In this document: piece after piece, positions 51,818 to 60,807 of the stretch
Position numbering within the stretch: position 1 is the stretch's first letter
Layout of the letters: each line of letters starts with the position of its first letter
Assembly: GCF_000308575.1 (NCBI RefSeq)
Contig: NZ_BAFZ01000089.1
Coordinates: 218,358 to 282,357 of the forward strand
Source of the DNA: Nocardia exalbida NBRC 100660
GTDB lineage: Bacteria > Actinomycetota > Actinomycetes > Mycobacteriales > Mycobacteriaceae
Length of the DNA: 64,000 nucleotides
Direction of reading: 5' to 3'
Made by a program: the position numbers and the translations under genes
Notes under the pieces: generated by a model
What the model saw: only the letters and a program-made list of their open reading frames with translations
What the model was told of the DNA's origin: nothing
The model's database searches: none

Positions 51818-52230
51818 CCATCGAACCCGCAGGCGGAGGCGGCGGAGGCGGAGGCGGAGCAGGCACGATGGCGCGCCCCAACTCCTCCAGCCTGGCCGAC
51901 GTGATCGACACGATCCTCGACAAAGGCCTGGTCATCGACGCGTTCGCACGCGTGTCGCTGGTCGGCATCGAATTGGTGACCATCGACGCCCGCGTCGTGG
52001 TGGCCAGTGTCGACACCTATCTGCGTTTCGCCGAGGCCGTCAACCGGCTGGAGATCTCCACCAGCGAACCGAAGGGGATCACCGACATCGTCGGCGACGT
52101 CACCCAGGGCGCGGCGAAGCACAAGACGAGCGGCGCGCTCGAGGCGGCCGGCGAGAAGGTCATGGACTTTCTCGGCGACGTACAGGACAAGCGTCAGACG
52201 GCGAGCCGGCCCAGGCGCAAGGAGGATTGA
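51814..52230 (+). CDS. gvpA: Gas vesicle main structural protein
   Basis: A 138-residue protein whose core (about 23-78) is the classic GvpA sequence: SSSLADVIDTILDKGLVIDAF, VSLVGIELVTIDARVVVASVDTYLRFAEAV. This forms the ribs of the gas vesicle shell. It has a run of nine glycines near the N-terminus and a C-terminal extension of about 60 residues rich in Lys/Gly/Ala. The ATG lies eight bases after GAGGAG and overlaps gvpZ. Confidence 0.93.
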   Translation: MTIEPAGGGGGGGGGAGTMARPNSSSLADVIDTILDKGLVIDAFARVSLVGIELVTIDARVVVASVDTYLRFAEAVNRLEISTSEPKGITDIVGDVTQGAAKHKTSGALEAAGEKVMDFLGDVQDKRQTASRPRRKED

Positions 52231-52991
52231 TGACTACCGCTCGAGCCGCCGTGTATGTCTACGGCATCGTGCCCGCCGATGTGGAGCCCGAGCCGCATGC
52301 CACCGGCGTCGGCGATCCTCCTGGCGAGGTCGGGGTGGTGCGCCACGGCGAGATCGCCGCGCTGATCAGCACGCTCGAATCCGATCGGCCGCTGGGCACA
52401 CCCGATGACCTCACCACGCACGCCGAGCTGCTGGACGGCTCGGCGGCCGTGGCCCCGGTGCTGCCGCTGCGGTTCGGCGCGGTCATGACCGACACCGAGG
52501 CGGTGGAGAACGAATTGCTCGAGGCGAACGAGGAAGAATTCCGCTCCGCGCTGGAGCAACTCGAGGGCCGTGCGCAGTTCGTGGTCAGAGGGCGCTACGT
52601 CGAGAACACCATCTTGCGCGAACTCCTCGACGAGAACGCCGAGGCCGCCCGGCTGCGCGAGGAGATCCGCGACAAACCCGAGGATGCCACCCGCAATGCC
52701 CGGATCGCGCTGGGCGAGCTGATCAATCAGTCCATCGAGGCCAAGCGAGCCGAGGACACCCGCAAGGTGGTCGCCGAACTCGAGCAGTTCGAGCCACTCG
52801 TCAACCAGCGGGATCCCACCCATGAGGAAGAGGCCGTCCACATCGCGGTGCTGGTGGAGCTGGCCCGGCAGGAAGAGCTGGAGGAAACGCTGCGCCGGCT
52901 CGGCGAGGAGTGGGACGGCCGCGTGGAGCTGAACCTGCTCGGTCCGATGGCGGCCTACGACTTCGTCACCAAGCGCACACCCGAGGGGTGA
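52230..52991 (+). CDS. gvpF: Gas vesicle protein GvpF/GvpL family (first copy)
   Basis: A 253-residue protein. It begins AAVYVYGIVPADVEPEP and contains LPLRFGAVMTDTEAVENEL, typical of the GvpL/F family, which forms part of the nucleation complex for vesicle assembly. The C-terminal half is rich in Glu/Arg helices. The start codon shares its A with the gvpA stop (TGATG), and AAGGAGG precedes it, so coupling is tight. Confidence 0.92.
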   Translation: MTTARAAVYVYGIVPADVEPEPHATGVGDPPGEVGVVRHGEIAALISTLESDRPLGTPDDLTTHAELLDGSAAVAPVLPLRFGAVMTDTEAVENELLEANEEEFRSALEQLEGRAQFVVRGRYVENTILRELLDENAEAARLREEIRDKPEDATRNARIALGELINQSIEAKRAEDTRKVVAELEQFEPLVNQRDPTHEEEAVHIAVLVELARQEELEETLRRLGEEWDGRVELNLLGPMAAYDFVTKRTPEG

Positions 52992-52994
52992 GAC

Positions 52995-53225
52995 ATGGGT
53001 CTGCTGTCGACGATCTTGTCATTGCCCGTCGCGCCGGTCCGCGGCGTCATCTGGTTGGGCGAAGTGATCCAGGACCAGGTGGACCAGAAGATGCACGACC
53101 CCGCCACCATGCGGCGGGAACTCGAGGAGATCGATGCGGCCGCGGCTGCCGGTCAGCTGTCCGAAGAAGAGCGGAAACAAGCGCAGCAGGCGGTCCTGGA
53201 TCGCATGACCGGTCGGCAAGCGTGA
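52995..53225 (+). CDS. gvpG: Gas vesicle protein GvpG
   Basis: A 76-residue protein with a hydrophobic start (LLSTILSLPVAPVRGVIWLGEVIQDQ) and a charged helical C-terminus ending in LDRMTGRQA, matching GvpG. It is an assembly factor of the vesicle. The gene starts three bases after gvpF. Confidence 0.9.
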   Translation: MGLLSTILSLPVAPVRGVIWLGEVIQDQVDQKMHDPATMRRELEEIDAAAAAGQLSEEERKQAQQAVLDRMTGRQA

Positions 53226-53253
53226 TCGCGATCGACCGGAAGGAGTGACTCGC

Positions 53254-53586
53254 GTGGCACGCAAGACCACTTCCGAAGACTCCGAAGACGTGCACTCGGC
53301 TTCCGACGAACCACCTCCCCTCACCACGGCTCAGGCGGTCGCGGTGGCGGTGGAACTCTTCGTGGAACTGACCTCGAAACAGGTGCAGGGCGTCACCTCG
53401 ATGGAACCGACCGAGGACGGCTGGCAGGTGGAGATCGAAGTGCTCGAGGACCGCCGCATCCCCTCGTCGGCGGACATTCTCGCGCTCTACGAGGTCGAGA
53501 TCGATCTCGACGGGAACCTGCTGGCCTACCGCCGGACCAGACGCTACGCCCGCGGCAGCACCGATATCGGAAGGGCTCGGCAATGA
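53254..53586 (+). CDS. gvpO: Gas vesicle protein GvpO
   Basis: A 110-residue protein. The first 30 residues are charged and disordered; the rest shows the GvpO pattern: AVELFVELTSKQVQGVTSMEPTEDGWQVEIEVLEDRRIPSSADILALYEVEID and RTRRYARG. GTG was chosen because AAGGAG lies ten bases upstream; another GTG three codons earlier sits too close to it. The stop overlaps the next start by four bases. Confidence 0.9.
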   Translation: MARKTTSEDSEDVHSASDEPPPLTTAQAVAVAVELFVELTSKQVQGVTSMEPTEDGWQVEIEVLEDRRIPSSADILALYEVEIDLDGNLLAYRRTRRYARGSTDIGRARQ

Positions 53587-53972
53587 CGGTGGTCGGCGGC
53601 GGATCGTCCGCACCGCAGCCGTACGGAGGCGGCGGCCATTCGTCGACGAACCTCGCCGACATCCTCGAGCGGGTGCTCGACAAGGGCCTCGTGATCGCGG
53701 GCGACATCCAGGTGAACCTGCTCGACATCGAACTGCTCACGATCAAACTGCGATTGGTGATCGCGTCCTTGGAGACGGCCAAGTCGGTGGGCATCGACTG
53801 GTGGGAGACCGATCCCTGGCTCAACAGCAAGGCCCACACGCTGGAACGGCAGGATCACGATCTCGAACTCGAGAATCGGGAGCTGCGCGACCGAATCGCC
53901 GAGCTGGAGGCCGCGAACCGACAACGTCAACCGATCGAGCGCCGCCGCGAGCCGAGAGAAGACCGGTCGTGA
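53583..53972 (+). CDS. gvpJ: Gas vesicle protein GvpJ-like (minor GvpA paralogue)
   Basis: A 129-residue protein. The core (about 22-70), LADILERVLDKGLVIAGDIQVNLLDIELLTIKLRLVIASLETAKSVG, is GvpA-like but diverged in the way seen in GvpJ, a minor tip or nucleation component. A long charged coiled-coil-like tail (RQDHDLELENRELRDRIAELEAANRQ) follows. The start overlaps gvpO and the stop overlaps the next gene. Confidence 0.88.
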   Translation: MTVVGGGSSAPQPYGGGGHSSTNLADILERVLDKGLVIAGDIQVNLLDIELLTIKLRLVIASLETAKSVGIDWWETDPWLNSKAHTLERQDHDLELENRELRDRIAELEAANRQRQPIERRREPREDRS

Positions 53973-54763
53973 CCGAGGGGCTCTGCGTCTGGCTGTACGC
54001 GGTGACGTCCAGCCTCGACGGCGCGGGGGAAGCGGTCGAGCTGACCGGCGTCGCGGGAGAGCCGGTGCGCTCCGTGGTCTCGGACGATCTGGCCGCGGTC
54101 GTCGGCTCGGTGCCGCTGAACGTGTTCGGGGAACAGCCGCTCCGGCGGAATCTGGAGGATCTCGACTGGCTGGAGGGGACGGCCAGGGCGCACGATGCCG
54201 TCGTGGCGGCCTTGGTGCGCCGCGGTCCCACCGTCCCGCTCCGACTGGCCACGGTCTTCCACGACGACGACCGGGTGCGCGACCTGCTCGCTGAGCGGCG
54301 GGCGGACTTCGCCGCGGCGCTGGCGCTGGTGAGCGGCCGCACCGAGTGGGGCGTGAAAGCGTACGGCGATCGCGCGGCACTCACCGCCGCCGTGGCCGAG
54401 GCCCGCGCCGGAGGCGAAGGCGGCGCGAGCGGCGCGGGCGCGGCATACCTGGCCCGACGCCGTGCGCAACTGTCCGCACAGGAAACCGTGGAGCGCGACG
54501 CGGCGGAGCGCGCCGAGGAGATCCACACCCGCCTGGTGCGCCAGGCCGCGGCGGGACGACGTCAAGCGCTGACCGATCCGGCACTGAGTGGCCGCCGGGA
54601 CTGGATGGTGCTCAACGGGACCTACCTCGTGGACGACGATCGCACCGACGACTTCGCCGCGACCGTCACCGCGCTGAGCGCCGAGTTCCCCGGCATACGC
54701 CTCGAGATCACCGGCCCGTGGCCGCCGTACTCGTTCGCGGGCGTGGAACGAGAGCCGGCATGA
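53969..54763 (+). CDS. gvpL: Gas vesicle protein GvpF/GvpL family (second copy)
   Basis: A 264-residue protein. It begins GLCVWLYAVTSSL and has VPLRLATVFHDDDRVRDLLAERRADFAAAL, FNG-like DWMVLNGTYLV and the end EITGPWPPYSF, all GvpL/F family marks. It is clearly diverged from the first copy. GTG overlaps the gvpJ stop by four bases and the stop overlaps gvpS by four. Confidence 0.92.
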   Translation: MTEGLCVWLYAVTSSLDGAGEAVELTGVAGEPVRSVVSDDLAAVVGSVPLNVFGEQPLRRNLEDLDWLEGTARAHDAVVAALVRRGPTVPLRLATVFHDDDRVRDLLAERRADFAAALALVSGRTEWGVKAYGDRAALTAAVAEARAGGEGGASGAGAAYLARRRAQLSAQETVERDAAERAEEIHTRLVRQAAAGRRQALTDPALSGRRDWMVLNGTYLVDDDRTDDFAATVTALSAEFPGIRLEITGPWPPYSFAGVEREPA

Positions 54764-54990
54764 GCCGGGTCGCCCGGCGGGTCGACGACGAGCGCCGTGT
54801 CGCGCTGGTCGACCTGCTGGATCGGGTACTCGCCGGCGGCGTGGTGATCACCGGCGATATCAAGCTCGCCATCGCGGACGTCGACTTGGTCCAGATCTCG
54901 CTGCGGGCTCTCATCTCCTCGATCAGCACCCTGTCCGCGCCACTCGGGCCCGCGACGCGCGACGCCATGGAACCACCCGGCGATGACTGA
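54760..54990 (+). CDS. gvpS: Gas vesicle protein GvpS-like (short GvpA paralogue)
   Basis: A 76-residue member of the GvpA/J/M family: VALVDLLDRVLAGGVVITGDIKLAIADVDLVQISLRALISSISTL. It lacks both the N-terminal glycine run and the long tail of the other two paralogues. By position between gvpL and gvpK it corresponds to GvpS of actinobacterial clusters. It overlaps gvpK by eight bases. Confidence 0.86.
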   Translation: MSRVARRVDDERRVALVDLLDRVLAGGVVITGDIKLAIADVDLVQISLRALISSISTLSAPLGPATRDAMEPPGDD

Positions 54991-55282
54991 ATTCGGCGGC
55001 ATCCCACCGCGTATCGACACCGAACCCGAATCCGTCGAGCGCGGGTTGGTGAGCCTCGTCCTCACCTTGGTGGAGCTGCTCCGGCAGCTCATGGAGCGCC
55101 AAGCCATCCGCCGCGTCGACGCGGGCGACCTCACCGATACCCAGATCGAGCGCATCGGCACCACCCTCATGCTGCTCGAACAACGCATGGAAGAACTCCG
55201 CGACCACTTCGGCCTCACCCCCGAAGACCTCAACATCGACCTGGGCCCCCTCGGCACCCTCCTCCCGCGCGACACACCCTGA
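54983..55282 (+). CDS. gvpK: Gas vesicle protein GvpK
   Basis: A 99-residue helical protein with RGLVSLVLTLVELLRQLMERQAIRRVDAGDLTDTQIERIGTTLMLLEQRMEELRDHFGL, the conserved GvpK sequence, ending in DLNIDLGPLGTLLP. It ends the ten-gene gas-vesicle operon. No GvpN-type ATPase is present, though an AAA+ ATPase is encoded about 1 kb downstream. Confidence 0.92.
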   Translation: MTEFGGIPPRIDTEPESVERGLVSLVLTLVELLRQLMERQAIRRVDAGDLTDTQIERIGTTLMLLEQRMEELRDHFGLTPEDLNIDLGPLGTLLPRDTP

Positions 55283-55434
55283 CTGCTGGTGCGTGTCATC
55301 GTTTCGACAGCACGGCGACAGCGTCTCGAGATCACAGCCGCGCCGGGCCACTCGGCGACCTCCGGCCCCGGTGACGGGCTCGCCTCCGCCTCGAGTCGAG
55401 GGCGCGGTCCGCGTGCGGCAGGATTGTGGTCACC

Positions 55435-56169
55435 ATGACCGGCAACGATGATCTCTCTCCCGGCGGCCGCCGGTCGCACATCGCCCGCCTCGCGCTGTTC
55501 GGCGCGGTCCTGCTCGTGATGTTCTATCTCGTTGCCGTCGCGCGGGTGATCGATGTCGAGGGTGTGCGCGGCGTGGTCGCGGAGACGGGGCCTGCGGCAC
55601 CGTTCGCGTACGTGATGGTCTCGGCTGTCCTCGGTGCCGTCTTCGTTCCCGGGCCGCTGCTGGCCGCCGGGAGCGGCCTACTGTTCGGGCCGCTGGTGGG
55701 GACGTTCGTGACGCTGGGCTCGGCGGTGGGCACGGCGCTCATCACCAGCTTCCTCGGGCGGCGGGCAGGGCGCGGGAGTGCGCGCGGGCTGCTCGGCGCC
55801 GAGCGCGCCGAGCGCATCGACGCCCGGATCGAGCGGCGCGGCTTGTGGGCCGTGGTCGACCAGCGCTTCCTTCCGGGGATCTCCGACGCGCTGGCGTCGT
55901 ACGTCTTCGGCGCGTTCGGCATCCCGTTGTGGCAGATGGCGGTCGGCGCGTTCATCGGATCGGCGCCGCGAGCCTTCGTCTACACCGCGCTCGGCGCCTC
56001 GATCGGTGACCTGTCGGCCCCCCTGGCCTACACCGCGATCGCGGTGTGGTGTGCCACCGCGATCATCGGCGCTTTCGCCGCCCATCGCGGATATCGGAGC
56101 TGGCGCGGCCGGGGTGCGCGTCACGAGGCCGAACCGGTGCTCGACCGCGACCAGGAGCCGGGCAGCTGA
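55435..56169 (+). CDS. TVP38/TMEM64 (VTT/DedA-like) membrane protein
   Basis: A 244-residue protein with about five membrane helices. Family features are FVPGPLLAAGSGLLFGPLVGTFVTLGSAVGTALITSFLGRRAGR and QRFLPGISDALASYVFGAFGIPLWQMAVGAFIGSAPRAFVYTALG. Related proteins move lipids or maintain membrane potential. ATG was preferred to a GTG three codons upstream. It is 150 bases from gvpK and could be read with the gas-vesicle operon, though no functional link is shown. Confidence 0.87.
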   Translation: MTGNDDLSPGGRRSHIARLALFGAVLLVMFYLVAVARVIDVEGVRGVVAETGPAAPFAYVMVSAVLGAVFVPGPLLAAGSGLLFGPLVGTFVTLGSAVGTALITSFLGRRAGRGSARGLLGAERAERIDARIERRGLWAVVDQRFLPGISDALASYVFGAFGIPLWQMAVGAFIGSAPRAFVYTALGASIGDLSAPLAYTAIAVWCATAIIGAFAAHRGYRSWRGRGARHEAEPVLDRDQEPGS

Positions 56170-56324
56170 ACTCCGTGTAGGTGGGAGACCAGGCGATTGC
56201 GCCGTCTTCGATCAGCAATCACCACGGCTCGGTTCCCGCATCCTGGCGGGTGCTCGCCCAGGGGTATTTACTGAGAGGAACGGCCGAGTTCGCAGAGGCC
56301 GGCCGACGGCTCTTCGAGGTATGT

Positions 56325-57605
56325 ATGCCGGTATGGCGACTACGCGAGTTCCGTGACGATGATCTGGATCAGGCGATCCGGATCTGGGAGCAGAGCCGTG
56401 TGCCTACGACGGACGAGCCGGTCTTCGCGCTGGCGGAGGTGACGGCGGCCGCGCGAGCGGGGCAGCCGGCGGTGGTGGCCGAGGTCGGTGGCGAGATGGT
56501 CGGGATGGCGGTCGCCCAGATCCATGGCGAGCGGGCCTGGGTCCTGCTCGTGGCGCTGGCGGCGCGGTGGCGGGGTCGCGGGATCGGCAGCGCGCTGCTG
56601 GCCGAACTGGAACGGCGGCTGCGCTCGAATGGCGTGCGACGGATCTGCACCCTCGTTCCCGAGGGCGCCACGGGGTCGGTGGCGTTCGAGAATTCCGGAT
56701 ACGCGCGCCGGGCGGGCCTCGTCTACTACGAGCTGCTGGAGCCGTTGGCCCCCGCCCAGTCCACCCTGCTGACCGAACTGGGCGGGCGGCTGCTCCCGCG
56801 GGGACTGTGGCAGTCGATGGCCGGGATGGACCGGGAAAAGGAGATCATCGAACGCAGGGTCGTGTTGCCCTTGGCGAATCCCGATGTGGCCGAGCAGTAT
56901 CGGGTTCTGCCGCCCAAGAGTGTCATCCTCTTCGGGCCACCGGGGACCGGCAAGACCAGCTTCGCGAAAGCGGTCGCTTCCCGCCTCTGTTGGCCGTTCG
57001 TCGAACTGTTTCCCTCCCGGTTGGCCGCGGCGGCGACCGGAGGGCTCGCGGCCTCGCTGCGTGAGGTTTTCGCCGACCTGGCCGAGCTCGACGAGCTGTT
57101 GCTGTTCATCGATGAGGTGGAGGAGATCGCGGGCACACGTTCGGGTACGGCGACGAGCCCGGCGCACGGGGTCACCAACGAGCTGCTCAAGCTCATTCCG
57201 ACGTTCCGGGAGAACTACAGTCGCCTGCTGATCTGCGCGACGAACTCGGTGCGCGCGCTGGACCCGGCATTCCTGCGACCCGGTCGATTCGACTACGTGA
57301 TCCCGATCGGCCCGCCCGACGCACCCGCGCGGAAGGCGATCTGGCGACGCTATCTCGGCCCCGCCGCCGAGACTGTCGACCTCGAGCGGTTGGTGTGCGC
57401 CACAGCGAAATTCACCCCCGCCGACATCGAGTACGCGGCCCGCGCCGGCGCGCAGTCCGCGTTCGAACGCGCAATGCTCGACGACACGCGCGAACCCGCG
57501 ACCACCGAGGACTTCCTCACCGCCGTAGCCCGCACCCGCCCGACCCTGACCCCCGGAATCCTGACCGCGTTCGAACAGGACCAAAAGGACTACACCCGAC
57601 TGTGA
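56325..57605 (+). CDS. GNAT acetyltransferase - AAA+ ATPase fusion
   Basis: A 426-residue fusion. Residues 1-150 form a GNAT N-acetyltransferase with the acetyl-CoA loop ARWRGRGIGSALLAELERRLR. Residues 160-426 form a classical AAA+ module: VILFGPPGTGKTSFAKAVA (Walker A), LLLFIDEVEEIAG (Walker B), LLICATNSVRAL (sensor 1), and RPGRFDYVIPIGPP (second region of homology with arginine fingers). The ATG follows GAGG six bases upstream; the frame is open further upstream without conserved sequence. It could be a remodelling ATPase whose partner is acetylated or sensed by the GNAT part. Function unknown; the nearby gas-vesicle operon is a possible client. Confidence 0.85.
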   Translation: MPVWRLREFRDDDLDQAIRIWEQSRVPTTDEPVFALAEVTAAARAGQPAVVAEVGGEMVGMAVAQIHGERAWVLLVALAARWRGRGIGSALLAELERRLRSNGVRRICTLVPEGATGSVAFENSGYARRAGLVYYELLEPLAPAQSTLLTELGGRLLPRGLWQSMAGMDREKEIIERRVVLPLANPDVAEQYRVLPPKSVILFGPPGTGKTSFAKAVASRLCWPFVELFPSRLAAAATGGLAASLREVFADLAELDELLLFIDEVEEIAGTRSGTATSPAHGVTNELLKLIPTFRENYSRLLICATNSVRALDPAFLRPGRFDYVIPIGPPDAPARKAIWRRYLGPAAETVDLERLVCATAKFTPADIEYAARAGAQSAFERAMLDDTREPATTEDFLTAVARTRPTLTPGILTAFEQDQKDYTRL

Positions 57606-57658
57606 GGGAATGCGCACAGCATCCGGTGGAGGCCGAACCCACCCGCAGCGCCTGCTTC

Positions 57659-58105
57659 TTACGCGCAGGATGGGGCGGGTGCGTCGATGAACAGCGGCTC
57701 GCCTGCCGGTGGGGCGTAGACGACGTCGAGGACGAGCGGTTCGCTGCCGCGGTTCAGACCGACGTGGACGTTCCATTCGCCCGCGGGCTCGTAGATGAAT
57801 TCGCCGGTGCGATAGACCGGTGCGTCACACTCGGGACCGGGGTGGGTGAGCGTTCCGGATCGGACGAAGCCGAAGACCGGGCCGACATGGTAATGCCAGC
57901 CGGTGGAGCCGCCGGGGCCGATCGTGATCTCGCGGACGACCAGATCCGTGCCCGCGACGAACGGTAGGAGCCCGGCGGGAATCCGGGCCTCACCGAGGGT
58001 GACGGCGGTGATGTCGCTACCGGGCGTCGCGTCGGCCTGCGCCGCACTCGCCAGGGCGGCGGCGACTACCACCGGCACCACGGCGACGCGGAGAAAGAGC
58101 GTCAT
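57659..58105 (-). CDS. Secreted cupin-domain protein
   Basis: A 148-residue protein. Residues 1-27 are a signal peptide (hydrophobic core VAVVPVVVAAALASAAQADA). The rest is a single cupin: GWHYHVGPVFGFVRSGTLTH carries the metal-binding histidines of motif 1 and GEFIYEPAGEWNVHVGLN motif 2. Two cysteines (ECDAP and APSCA) may pair outside the cell. Substrate unknown. It is convergent with the GNAT-AAA+ gene, 53 bases apart. Confidence 0.85.
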   Translation of the reverse strand: MTLFLRVAVVPVVVAAALASAAQADATPGSDITAVTLGEARIPAGLLPFVAGTDLVVREITIGPGGSTGWHYHVGPVFGFVRSGTLTHPGPECDAPVYRTGEFIYEPAGEWNVHVGLNRGSEPLVLDVVYAPPAGEPLFIDAPAPSCA

Positions 58106-58238
58106 CCCCGCAGCCTAGTCACGGGGGTGTCGCGCCGGAACCTCGTTCGGTGACGATGCGGGATAATCGGAATCCTGCCGAGCGACACCGCTGTCGTGGC
58201 GAGTATCCACGACAAGATCACTGGATTACCGTAGGTAC

Positions 58239-58937
58239 GTGGTCCGGACAGACGAAGAGGATTCGGCGGCGAAGATCATCGACGCCGTGTTGTCGATGCT
58301 CGAGTCGGACGGCTACGACGCGGTCCAGTTGCGGGCGGTCGCGCGGAACGCGCACGTCTCCCTCGCCACGGTCTACAAGCGGTACGCCACCCGTGACGAT
58401 CTGATGCTCGCCGCGGTCGAGCGATGGATGGCGACCAATACCTACGCCACCCCGGCACCGCAGATCGAAGGCGAGACGCTTCGCGATGGCCTGATCCGGT
58501 TGTTGCGGTACGTGTTCGAACCCTGGGAACGAAATCCCCGGATGCTCGAAGCCTACTATCGCGCACGATTCGGTCCCGGCGGCCGGCGACTGGACGCCCA
58601 AGGTTTCAACGCCGTGCTGCCCGCCATCGCAGGCCTTTTCGCCGACGCCGACCCCGACTACACCGCGGACATCGCGCTCGTGCTGACCCATATGACCTAC
58701 GCGCTGATCGGCCGCTTCGCGAACGCCGATCTCGACATCACCGAGATCCTGCCCGCCCTGGAGCGGACCGTCCTGAGGCTGACCGGGAACAACGAACCAT
58801 CGGCAGCCGCCGCCGGGCGCGCGCGACCGGGTGCGCGGAGCTTCGCGTGGAGCGATTCGCTCGTCTCCCCGTTCACCCCCGATCTCCCCGCCGAGCCAGA
58901 TCAGTCGCCGAACCCGCCGGACCAGCCACCGGCGTAG
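58239..58937 (+). CDS. TetR-family transcriptional regulator
   Basis: A 232-residue regulator. The N-terminal helix-turn-helix is LRAVARNAHVSLATVYKRYATRDDLMLAAVERWM. The rest is the helical ligand-binding and dimer domain. The last 40 residues are Pro/Ala-rich and end in PNPPDQPPA, probably disordered. GTG start with only a weak ribosome site. It precedes the phosphatase gene in the same direction, about 150 bases away, and is divergent from the cupin gene, either of which might be its target. Confidence 0.88.
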   Translation: MVRTDEEDSAAKIIDAVLSMLESDGYDAVQLRAVARNAHVSLATVYKRYATRDDLMLAAVERWMATNTYATPAPQIEGETLRDGLIRLLRYVFEPWERNPRMLEAYYRARFGPGGRRLDAQGFNAVLPAIAGLFADADPDYTADIALVLTHMTYALIGRFANADLDITEILPALERTVLRLTGNNEPSAAAAGRARPGARSFAWSDSLVSPFTPDLPAEPDQSPNPPDQPPA

Positions 58938-59091
58938 ACCGAGCCGACCCGCGTCCGCGCCAGGCACGGCCTGCGCAGTTCGGTTCCGGCATGCGCCTAT
59001 TTCGCACACGCCGAAGCCCGTTCGCGGAGTATTCCCGCCCGCGGTGCGGTGCGAGTTGCTCCGCGCGCCCGGCCGGTACAGCATCTGCGGT

Positions 59092-60795
59092 ATGCCGTCC
59101 ACACCGCTGAATCCAGCAGGCGACGTTCCCGACACCGGAATCCCCGGCCATCTCGCCGCTCACATGACCATGACCGAGCAGCACGAATGGCACCGCGCCT
59201 ACCTGCGCCGTCATCCGGTGTCGCGGCGCAATATCCTGCGCGGCGCCGCGGCGGCCGCCGCCGTGGCCACGATCGGCACGGCGCCGTTCGGCAGGCGCGC
59301 CTACGCCGAGGATGCCCAGCTGGCGGTGGGCGGACGACGCGTCGCTTTCGGCCCGGAGGCGGCCGGCCAGTTGCGTTTCTCGGCGCAGCTGTCCCGGCGT
59401 CCGGCGGGCGCCACCGTCTACCTCGACCACGGACCGACGCCTGCATTGGGCGCCACGGTCGAAGCCGAAGTGCGCAACCTGCTCACCCAACTGCCCACCG
59501 ACGACGGCGGCGTGCTCGCGGCCGAACAGTTCTACGTCCACGCCCCGGTGGACGGCCTGCCCGGCCGGGTGCCGCACTTCTACCGCTGGCGGACCTCCGA
59601 CGGATTCGTCGGCGACATCCGCGCCGCCGCGCCCGCGATGCCCAGCGCACGCCCCGCGGTCCTTCCGTTCCGCTTCACCATGATGGGCGACCAGGGCACC
59701 GACGAGACCCCGGCGCTGCCCGAAGGCGTCGCTCCCGGTGACTACGACGACAAGTACTACAAGGCCGACAACGATCCGGCCGCGCCGCACGCGAGCAACG
59801 TGTTGCGCCAGATCGCCGCCGCGCGGCCCGATTTCCACATCCTCGCAGGCGACATCGCCTACGCCGATCCTTCCGGGGCGGGCAAGCCGGGACAGTTCGC
59901 CGCGCACGGAGCCCGACCGGCGAGCGGGTTCGACAAGTACAACCCCTACGTCTGGGACGTCTACTTCAACGCCATCGAGTCCAGCGCCGCCCAGACGCCG
60001 TGGATGTTCGCCACCGGCAATCACGACATGGAAGGCACCTACGGCGAGCACGGCTACGGCGGGCACCTGGCGCGCCTGGACTTCCCCGGCAACGGTCCGG
60101 CGGGCTGCCCGTCGGCGTACTCGTTCACCTACGGCAACGTCGCGGTGCTCTCGCTGGACGCCAACGACGTCTCCTACGAGATCCGCGCGAACAGCGGCTA
60201 CTCCGGCGGCGCGCAGACGAGCTGGGTGGAGCGCACCCTGGCCGCCTACCGCACCGACCCCGACATCGACTTCATCGTCTGCTTCTTCCACCACTGCGCG
60301 TACTCGACCACCGAATCGCATGCCAGCGACGGCGGCGTGCGGGACGCGTGGGTAGGGCTGTTCGACCGATTCCAGGTGGATCTGGTGCTGCAAGGCCACA
60401 ACCACGTCTACGAGCGCACCGATCCGATCCGCGGCGGCCAGGCGACGAAGGTCGCGGGCGACAACTCGATCGTCTACCCGGAGACCGACGGGACCGTCTA
60501 CTACACCGTGGGCGGCGGCGGACGCCCGCGCTACGAATTCCAGCCGGGCTCACGAGAGACCTTCCGCGGCAACGAATTGCCCGACACCGGGGTGCCGAAC
60601 AGCTACGTCTGGACGCCGGGTGGCGGCAAGCAGGACGAAGCCGCGCCATGGTCACGGGTCCGCTTCCGGAATTACTCGTTCCTGCGCGTCGACGTCCGGC
60701 CCGGCGTGTTCGCCAGCGAGATGGATGTGGTCGCGGTCGACGAGTACGGCCGCGAATTCGACCGCGTGCTGTTCCGGCGGCAGGTCCGGCCCTGA
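59092..60795 (+). CDS. Tat-exported purple acid phosphatase-like metallophosphoesterase
   Basis: A 567-residue exported enzyme. The Tat signal is at about 42-68 (SRRNILRGAAAAAAVATIG), set back by a long N-terminal lead. An N-terminal beta-sandwich is followed by the metallophosphoesterase domain with all motifs: FTMMGDQG, LAGDIAYAD, TGNHDME, CFFHHCAYS and QGHNHVYER. It should release phosphate from organic esters outside the membrane, folded with its metals before export. The ATG at the given start is the first that makes sense; a shorter start at MTMTEQHEW is possible. Confidence 0.9.
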   Translation: MPSTPLNPAGDVPDTGIPGHLAAHMTMTEQHEWHRAYLRRHPVSRRNILRGAAAAAAVATIGTAPFGRRAYAEDAQLAVGGRRVAFGPEAAGQLRFSAQLSRRPAGATVYLDHGPTPALGATVEAEVRNLLTQLPTDDGGVLAAEQFYVHAPVDGLPGRVPHFYRWRTSDGFVGDIRAAAPAMPSARPAVLPFRFTMMGDQGTDETPALPEGVAPGDYDDKYYKADNDPAAPHASNVLRQIAAARPDFHILAGDIAYADPSGAGKPGQFAAHGARPASGFDKYNPYVWDVYFNAIESSAAQTPWMFATGNHDMEGTYGEHGYGGHLARLDFPGNGPAGCPSAYSFTYGNVAVLSLDANDVSYEIRANSGYSGGAQTSWVERTLAAYRTDPDIDFIVCFFHHCAYSTTESHASDGGVRDAWVGLFDRFQVDLVLQGHNHVYERTDPIRGGQATKVAGDNSIVYPETDGTVYYTVGGGGRPRYEFQPGSRETFRGNELPDTGVPNSYVWTPGGGKQDEAAPWSRVRFRNYSFLRVDVRPGVFASEMDVVAVDEYGREFDRVLFRRQVRP

Positions 60796-60807
60796 GCCGG
60801 GCCGGTT

